Shown piece by piece: positions 15,195 to 17,844 of a stretch of DNA of 17,844 nucleotides (the stretch's first letter is position 1; every line of letters starts with the position of its first letter). The DNA is taken from NCBI GenBank assembly GCA_964503595.1, contig CAZDAM010000072.1:1-17844 (forward strand), in the 5' to 3' direction. The notes beneath the pieces are model-generated. The model searched no databases and was not told the origin of the DNA. It was given only the letters and a program-made list of their open reading frames with translations. A program made the translations under genes and the position numbers. Source of the DNA: CAZDAM01 sp964503595 (lineage in GTDB: Bacteria; Muiribacteriota; UBA6191).

Positions 15195-15448
15195 TGGATC
15201 TTGCCCGCGTCTGTGGCCAGCTGGTAGCCAATCACATTGAAGATGGCTTTCATGCCCAGCCCCTCAGGCTGGTTCAGAATCTGGATCCCGAGGGAAACCC
15301 CCGGGGGAAGCCCTATATCGTTTTGGATCGAATCGGCGTGGCGGATGGCCAGATCGTTCTGATTGAAACGGCAATGGAAGCGACACTGGGCATGGGAGTA
15401 CGCTGTGCTGCGGATGCCGCCATTGTCGGAATTGTCGATAAATACTAG
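15194..15448 (+). CDS. BMC-P (EutN/CcmL-type) shell pentamer protein, divergent copy
   Basis: The 84-residue product has the EutN/CcmL fold pattern: MDLARVCGQLVANHIEDGF, then LRLVQNLDPEGNPRGK, YIVLDRIGVADGQIVLI and a closing AIVGIVDKY strand. The normally conserved GSSAR-type loop is replaced by ETAMEATLGMG, so its vertex pore or contacts may differ from the first copy. BMC loci often encode two or three BMC-P paralogues that are not interchangeable. ATG 15194 overlaps the RpiB stop by one base (TGATG). It is the last shell gene, and UDP-glucuronate decarboxylase starts 18 bases later. Confidence 0.88.
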   Translation: MDLARVCGQLVANHIEDGFHAQPLRLVQNLDPEGNPRGKPYIVLDRIGVADGQIVLIETAMEATLGMGVRCAADAAIVGIVDKY

Positions 15449-15466
15449 TTTCCTCAAGGAGGGAAG

Positions 15467-16408
15467 GTGCGCCGAAAACGCGTTCTGGTTACCGGTGGAG
15501 CTGGCTTTTTAGGTTCCCATCTTTGCGACCGTCTTCTGTCACTGGGCTGTGAAGTCCTTTGTCTGGACAATTTTTTCACCGGCTCAAGGGCCAATATTCT
15601 GCATCTTCTGGATAATCCCTGGTTTGAACTGATGCGCCACGATGTCACCCAGCCTCTGCTGGTGGAGGTGGATCAGATTTACAATCTGGCCTGCCCGGCC
15701 TCACCGGTTCACTATCAGCGGGACCCGGTCCAGACCATTAAGACCAATGTGCATGGTGCCATCAATATGCTGGATCTGGCCCGAAGAACAGAGGCCCGGA
15801 TTCTACAGGCCTCGACATCAGAAATTTATGGAGATCCGGAGTCCCATCCCCAGGCGGAAGATTACTGGGGCCACGTGAATCCGACAGGTCTCCGTTCCTG
15901 CTATGATGAGGGCAAGCGCTGTGCCGAAACCCTGTTTTTTGACTTTTACCGCCAATACAATGTTTCGATCCGCGTTGCCCGGATCTTCAATACCTATGGC
16001 CCACGTATGGACTTTGAAGACGGCCGGGTGATTTCCAATTTCATGGTTCAGGCATTGCAGAATCGGGATATTACGATTTATGGAGAGGGTTCCCAGACCC
16101 GTTCCTTCTGCTACTTCAGCGATCTGGTAGAAGGTTTGATTGCCTTGATGAATATGACCCCGAACCGGCCTGGTCCGGTCAATCTGGGAAACCCGTATGA
16201 AGTGACGATTCGGGAAATTGCCGAACGTATCATTGAATTGACCGGCTCCAAATCCAAAATCATTCATCTGCCGCTTCCAGAGGATGACCCCCGTCAGCGA
16301 AAACCTGATATTACCCGGGCCAGAGAGTGGCTGAACTGGGAGCCTTCCGTGAACCTGGATGAGGGCCTGAAGGAAACCGTGAGCTGGTTTTCCAACGAAC
16401 TGGCTTAA
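15467..16408 (+). CDS. UDP-glucuronate decarboxylase (UDP-xylose synthase), SDR family
   Basis: The 313-residue product is an extended short-chain dehydrogenase of the UXS type, which converts UDP-glucuronate to UDP-xylose with tightly bound NAD+. The Rossmann motif is G10GAG13FLG16SHL and the catalytic pair is Tyr146 and Lys150 in YDEGKR, with ASTSEIYGDP before it. UXS-typical stretches are NLACPASPVHYQRDP and YGPRMDFEDGRVISNF. dTDP-glucose dehydratases are related, but this motif set is that of UXS. The start is GTG 15467 with a strong AAGGAGGGAAG just before it. It makes a precursor for surface polysaccharide and has no obvious role in the BMC. Co-transcription with the shell genes is likely from spacing, or it may begin a separate cell-envelope unit with the M23 peptidase gene. 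Confidence 0.92.
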   Translation: MRRKRVLVTGGAGFLGSHLCDRLLSLGCEVLCLDNFFTGSRANILHLLDNPWFELMRHDVTQPLLVEVDQIYNLACPASPVHYQRDPVQTIKTNVHGAINMLDLARRTEARILQASTSEIYGDPESHPQAEDYWGHVNPTGLRSCYDEGKRCAETLFFDFYRQYNVSIRVARIFNTYGPRMDFEDGRVISNFMVQALQNRDITIYGEGSQTRSFCYFSDLVEGLIALMNMTPNRPGPVNLGNPYEVTIREIAERIIELTGSKSKIIHLPLPEDDPRQRKPDITRAREWLNWEPSVNLDEGLKETVSWFSNELA

Positions 16409-16410
16409 GA

Positions 16411-16986
16411 ATGAGTCGAATCCTGCTGTTGCTGATTTTGACGACTCATTTTTGGGCCGATGAAATCAGGGCGGTAATGCTTCATCCCCTGTTTGCGACT
16501 CCATATTTCTCGTGTACCGAACACTGGGCTGGGCAGCTGGGCTATCCCTGAGATGCCTTGGGCAAGGACTGCATGATTCAGGAATTTGTAACCGAAGAGG
16601 GGCGCTCCTGGCTTAGAAGCCATAAAGGAAACGGCCATCAGAATGAAGACTGGTTTGGCTTTAGTCAGGATGTTCTTTCTCCGGTTTCCGGAACCGTCAA
16701 ACTGGTGCGCGTAAATGATGTACTCAATCAGCCGGGAATCATGGGAAAAGGGTTTGCCATCTTTGTCCTGATTGAAAGAGAAGACGGTCTGAGTGTTCTG
16801 GTCGCCCACCTGAAGGATCTTCTGGTTGAAGTAGATTCTCAGGTCAAGGCCGGGCAGGTTCTTGGAAAGGTGGGAAATAACGGGCAGTCCCGCCATCCCC
16901 ATATCCATATCGGAGCCTATCATGGCAAAGAAGCCCTTCAGATCCGCTTTGATCAGAAGGCAGTTACCGGGTTTGTTGGAAAGTAG
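16411..16986 (+). pseudogene. M23-family (LytM-type) peptidase gene with an in-frame TGA
   Basis: The frame from ATG 16411 has a signal peptide (MSRILLLLILTTHFWA) and reads on to TAG 16984-16986, 191 codons in all, broken only by TGA at codon 47 (16549-16551). Beyond it the M23 metallopeptidase domain is intact: ALGKDCMIQ, zinc-ligand motif H76QNED80, SPVSGTV, VAHLKDLLVEV, KAGQVLGKVGNNGQ and HPHIH with His164 and His166. Such enzymes cut peptidoglycan cross-links or act as envelope regulators. A restart at TTG 16558 or ATG 16573 would give a domain with no export signal. The start lies 2 bases after the decarboxylase stop. CGA to TGA (Arg to stop) or TGG to TGA would explain the break, and I see no convincing selenocysteine element. 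Pseudogene, sequence error or readthrough. Confidence 0.75.
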
Positions 16987-16987
16987 C

Positions 16988-17233
16988 TCAGGAACTTGGA
17001 AAATTCTTCAGAAGTGAGAGTATCCCGGTGAGCTTTTGCACAATCAGGTGCCTGGCATCGACTCTGTTAGCAAATAGTCTACTTTTATCAGTAAAGGTCG
17101 TTTGATATCCGGCGACTAAATCGTATATTTTCCAGTGATTCAATCGGGAAAGTACCTCGGGGTCAGTAATGGCACCGTACACAAGTAGATTGATTCTCAC
17201 GGTGTAATGCAAAAAGGAATCTGGATCCAGCAT
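16988..17233 (-). CDS. Small hypothetical ORF divergent from brxA
   Basis: This 81-residue frame (MLDPDSFLHY..., then RLNHWKIYDLVAGYQTTFTD and RHLIVQKLTGILSLL) has a believable protein-like composition but no family I recognise. It fills nearly the whole gap between the M23 gene and brxA. Its ATG (17231-17233) and the brxA ATG (17232-17234) share the same CATG on opposite strands. No ribosome-binding site is visible before it, and an alternative ATG at 17254 lies inside brxA. It may be the remnant of a longer gene cut when the BREX island inserted, or just chance. Confidence 0.3.
   Translation of the reverse strand: MLDPDSFLHYTVRINLLVYGAITDPEVLSRLNHWKIYDLVAGYQTTFTDKSRLFANRVDARHLIVQKLTGILSLLKNFPSS
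17221..17230. promoter_or_regulatory. 10-bp palindrome just before the brxA start
   Basis: CTGGATCCAG is a perfect palindrome lying between a purine-rich AAAAAGGA (17212-17219) and the brxA ATG. It could be an operator or chance, and it makes the spacing from that Shine-Dalgarno candidate to the ATG long. Confidence 0.25.
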
Positions 17234-17798
17234 GGGTAAAGGCAGGTACAGCACGTCATTTACAACAGGCGGCCTCTTTCATCGTGAATCGGTGGAACTG
17301 GCCACGCTGTATCTGAAACTTGGCAACTGGAAATCTGTTCAAGGCAACGTCGTTGCAGAGAATCTACTGCAGTTCAGAACGCTGAATACGCTCAAACGAG
17401 TTTGTCGCGAGGTTATCTCTCGGCTTAAAACGTTGAGCCAAGGTGAGCTTAAATTCCTTGTTGAGGGTAACCACCAAGAGCAAGCTTATCTCCTGTGGCT
17501 TGCTGTTTGCCGCCGCTATAGATTCATCGCCGATTTTGCCGTCGAAGTACTTCGGGAGCGCTATATAAGCCTGAAAGCCGATTTGACCCACGATGATTTC
17601 GATTCCTTCTTCAACCGGAAATCGGAGTGGCATTTGGAATTGGATGAGATCATCCCGACAACACGAGGCAAAGTGCGGCAAGTCCTGTTCAGGATGCTTC
17701 GTGAAGCCGACCTCTTAACGGCCAACAACATGATCCAGGCTGCCATGCTCAGTCCGAGATTCCTGGATCTGGTAAATCAAGCCAGCCAAGGGGGGTAG
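17232..17798 (+). CDS. brxA: BrxA, BREX phage-defence protein (DUF1819)
   Basis: The 188-residue product matches the DUF1819/BrxA family along its full length: GRYSTSFTTGGLFHRESVEL at the start, NLLQFRTLNTLKRVCREVIS, the very conserved EQAYLLWLAVCRRYRFIADF, then VLRERY, and RQVLFRMLREADLL with LSPRFLDL at the end. BrxA is usually the first gene of type I BREX operons (brxA, brxB, brxC, pglX, pglZ, brxL), which block phage replication and methylate host DNA. Structural work on BrxA shows a small helical protein that binds DNA; early annotations as a membrane protein are not supported by this sequence, which has no membrane segment. The start at 17232 fits the family N-terminus. The rest of the operon should lie beyond the right edge. 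The base composition is somewhat unlike the genes to its left, consistent with an acquired island. Confidence 0.93.
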   Translation: MGKGRYSTSFTTGGLFHRESVELATLYLKLGNWKSVQGNVVAENLLQFRTLNTLKRVCREVISRLKTLSQGELKFLVEGNHQEQAYLLWLAVCRRYRFIADFAVEVLRERYISLKADLTHDDFDSFFNRKSEWHLELDEIIPTTRGKVRQVLFRMLREADLLTANNMIQAAMLSPRFLDLVNQASQGG

Positions 17799-17823
17799 TG
17801 TACCGTTTCTTCTGTAAAATTGA

Positions 17824-17844
17824 ATCTGGGGTGAAAGCCCAGAT
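17824..17844 (+). other. Hairpin at the right edge, downstream of brxA
   Basis: ATCTGGG-GTGAAAG-CCCAGAT is a perfect 7-bp stem with a 7-base loop, 25 bases after the brxA stop. The window ends at its 3' base, so a following T-run cannot be judged. It could be an attenuating structure between brxA and the next gene. Confidence 0.35.

Noticed and set aside
15467..16408. dTDP-glucose 4,6-dehydratase or GDP-mannose dehydratase
   Set aside because: The NLACPASPVHYQRDP and PRMDFEDGRVISNF stretches are typical of UDP-glucuronate decarboxylase rather than these related enzymes.
10453..16551. Genetic code change with TGA read as Trp or Gly
   Set aside because: Most intact genes here end in TGA, often overlapping the next start codon (aldehyde dehydrogenase to RpiB, RpiB to BMC-P), and a TAA also interrupts the VOC gene. 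A global TGA reassignment would run these proteins into their neighbours.
16549..16590. Selenocysteine insertion at the TGA in the M23 gene
   Set aside because: The only hairpin after the TGA has a 4-bp stem with a GGGC loop only 8 bases away, without the spacing and bulged U of a bacterial SECIS. No selenocysteine genes are in view.

Overview
The window comes from a bacterium of middling GC content, probably Gram-negative. The clues are two secreted or periplasmic-type proteins with signal peptides, an M16 peptidase pair and an M23-type peptidase. Nothing here (no rRNA, no ribosomal marker) fixes the phylum. A bacterial microcompartment (BMC) operon of a kind common in uncultured lineages suggests a fermentative or metabolically versatile organism. 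TGA is the commonest true stop, so the genetic code is standard.

Layout. (1) Bases 28-4929, minus strand: a compact operon read queG (epoxyqueuosine reductase), then an esterase with a carbohydrate-binding-like N-terminus, then a large helical-repeat protein of unknown function. (2) Bases 4930-6819: an accessory insert. It holds a 130-bp element with perfect 16-bp inverted ends, a decayed TOPRIM-like gene (one frameshift, one in-frame TAA), and an intact Schlafen/AlbA-type ATP-binding protein whose start overlaps the stop of the decayed gene. (3) Bases 7071-11402, plus strand: five tightly packed genes. They are a catalytic M16 peptidase, a non-catalytic M16 partner, a small exported helical protein, a VOC/glyoxalase gene with two in-frame stops, and a fatty-acid-hydroxylase/sterol-desaturase membrane enzyme. 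(4) Bases 11357-12493, minus strand: a YcaQ-type DNA glycosylase gene cut by one in-frame TGA. (5) Bases 12756-16408, plus strand: a BMC operon of BMC-H shell hexamer, BMC-P pentamer, CoA-acylating aldehyde dehydrogenase with an N-terminal encapsulation helix, RpiB-like isomerase and a second, divergent BMC-P, followed by UDP-glucuronate decarboxylase. An M23 peptidase gene interrupted by TGA follows at 16411-16986. (6) Bases 16987-17844: a boundary region with a small divergent ORF, then brxA, the usual first gene of a type I BREX phage-defence operon that should continue past the right edge.

How the genes work together. The BMC genes resemble the sugar-phosphate-utilising (SPU) class, in which an aldolase makes an aldehyde inside the shell and the dehydrogenase turns it into acyl-CoA. 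Here the aldolase, BMC-T shell protein, phosphotransacylase and alcohol dehydrogenase are all absent from the window. The RpiB-like enzyme has lost the usual catalytic Cys (Asp instead) and its neighbouring Thr. These features make the BMC operon the most interesting part of the window.

A second theme is gene interruption. Four otherwise well-conserved reading frames (TOPRIM remnant, VOC, YcaQ, M23) carry in-frame TGA or TAA codons, with conserved sequence continuing in the same frame beyond them. Because TGA also ends most genes here, recent decay, sequence error or local readthrough is likelier than a changed code.
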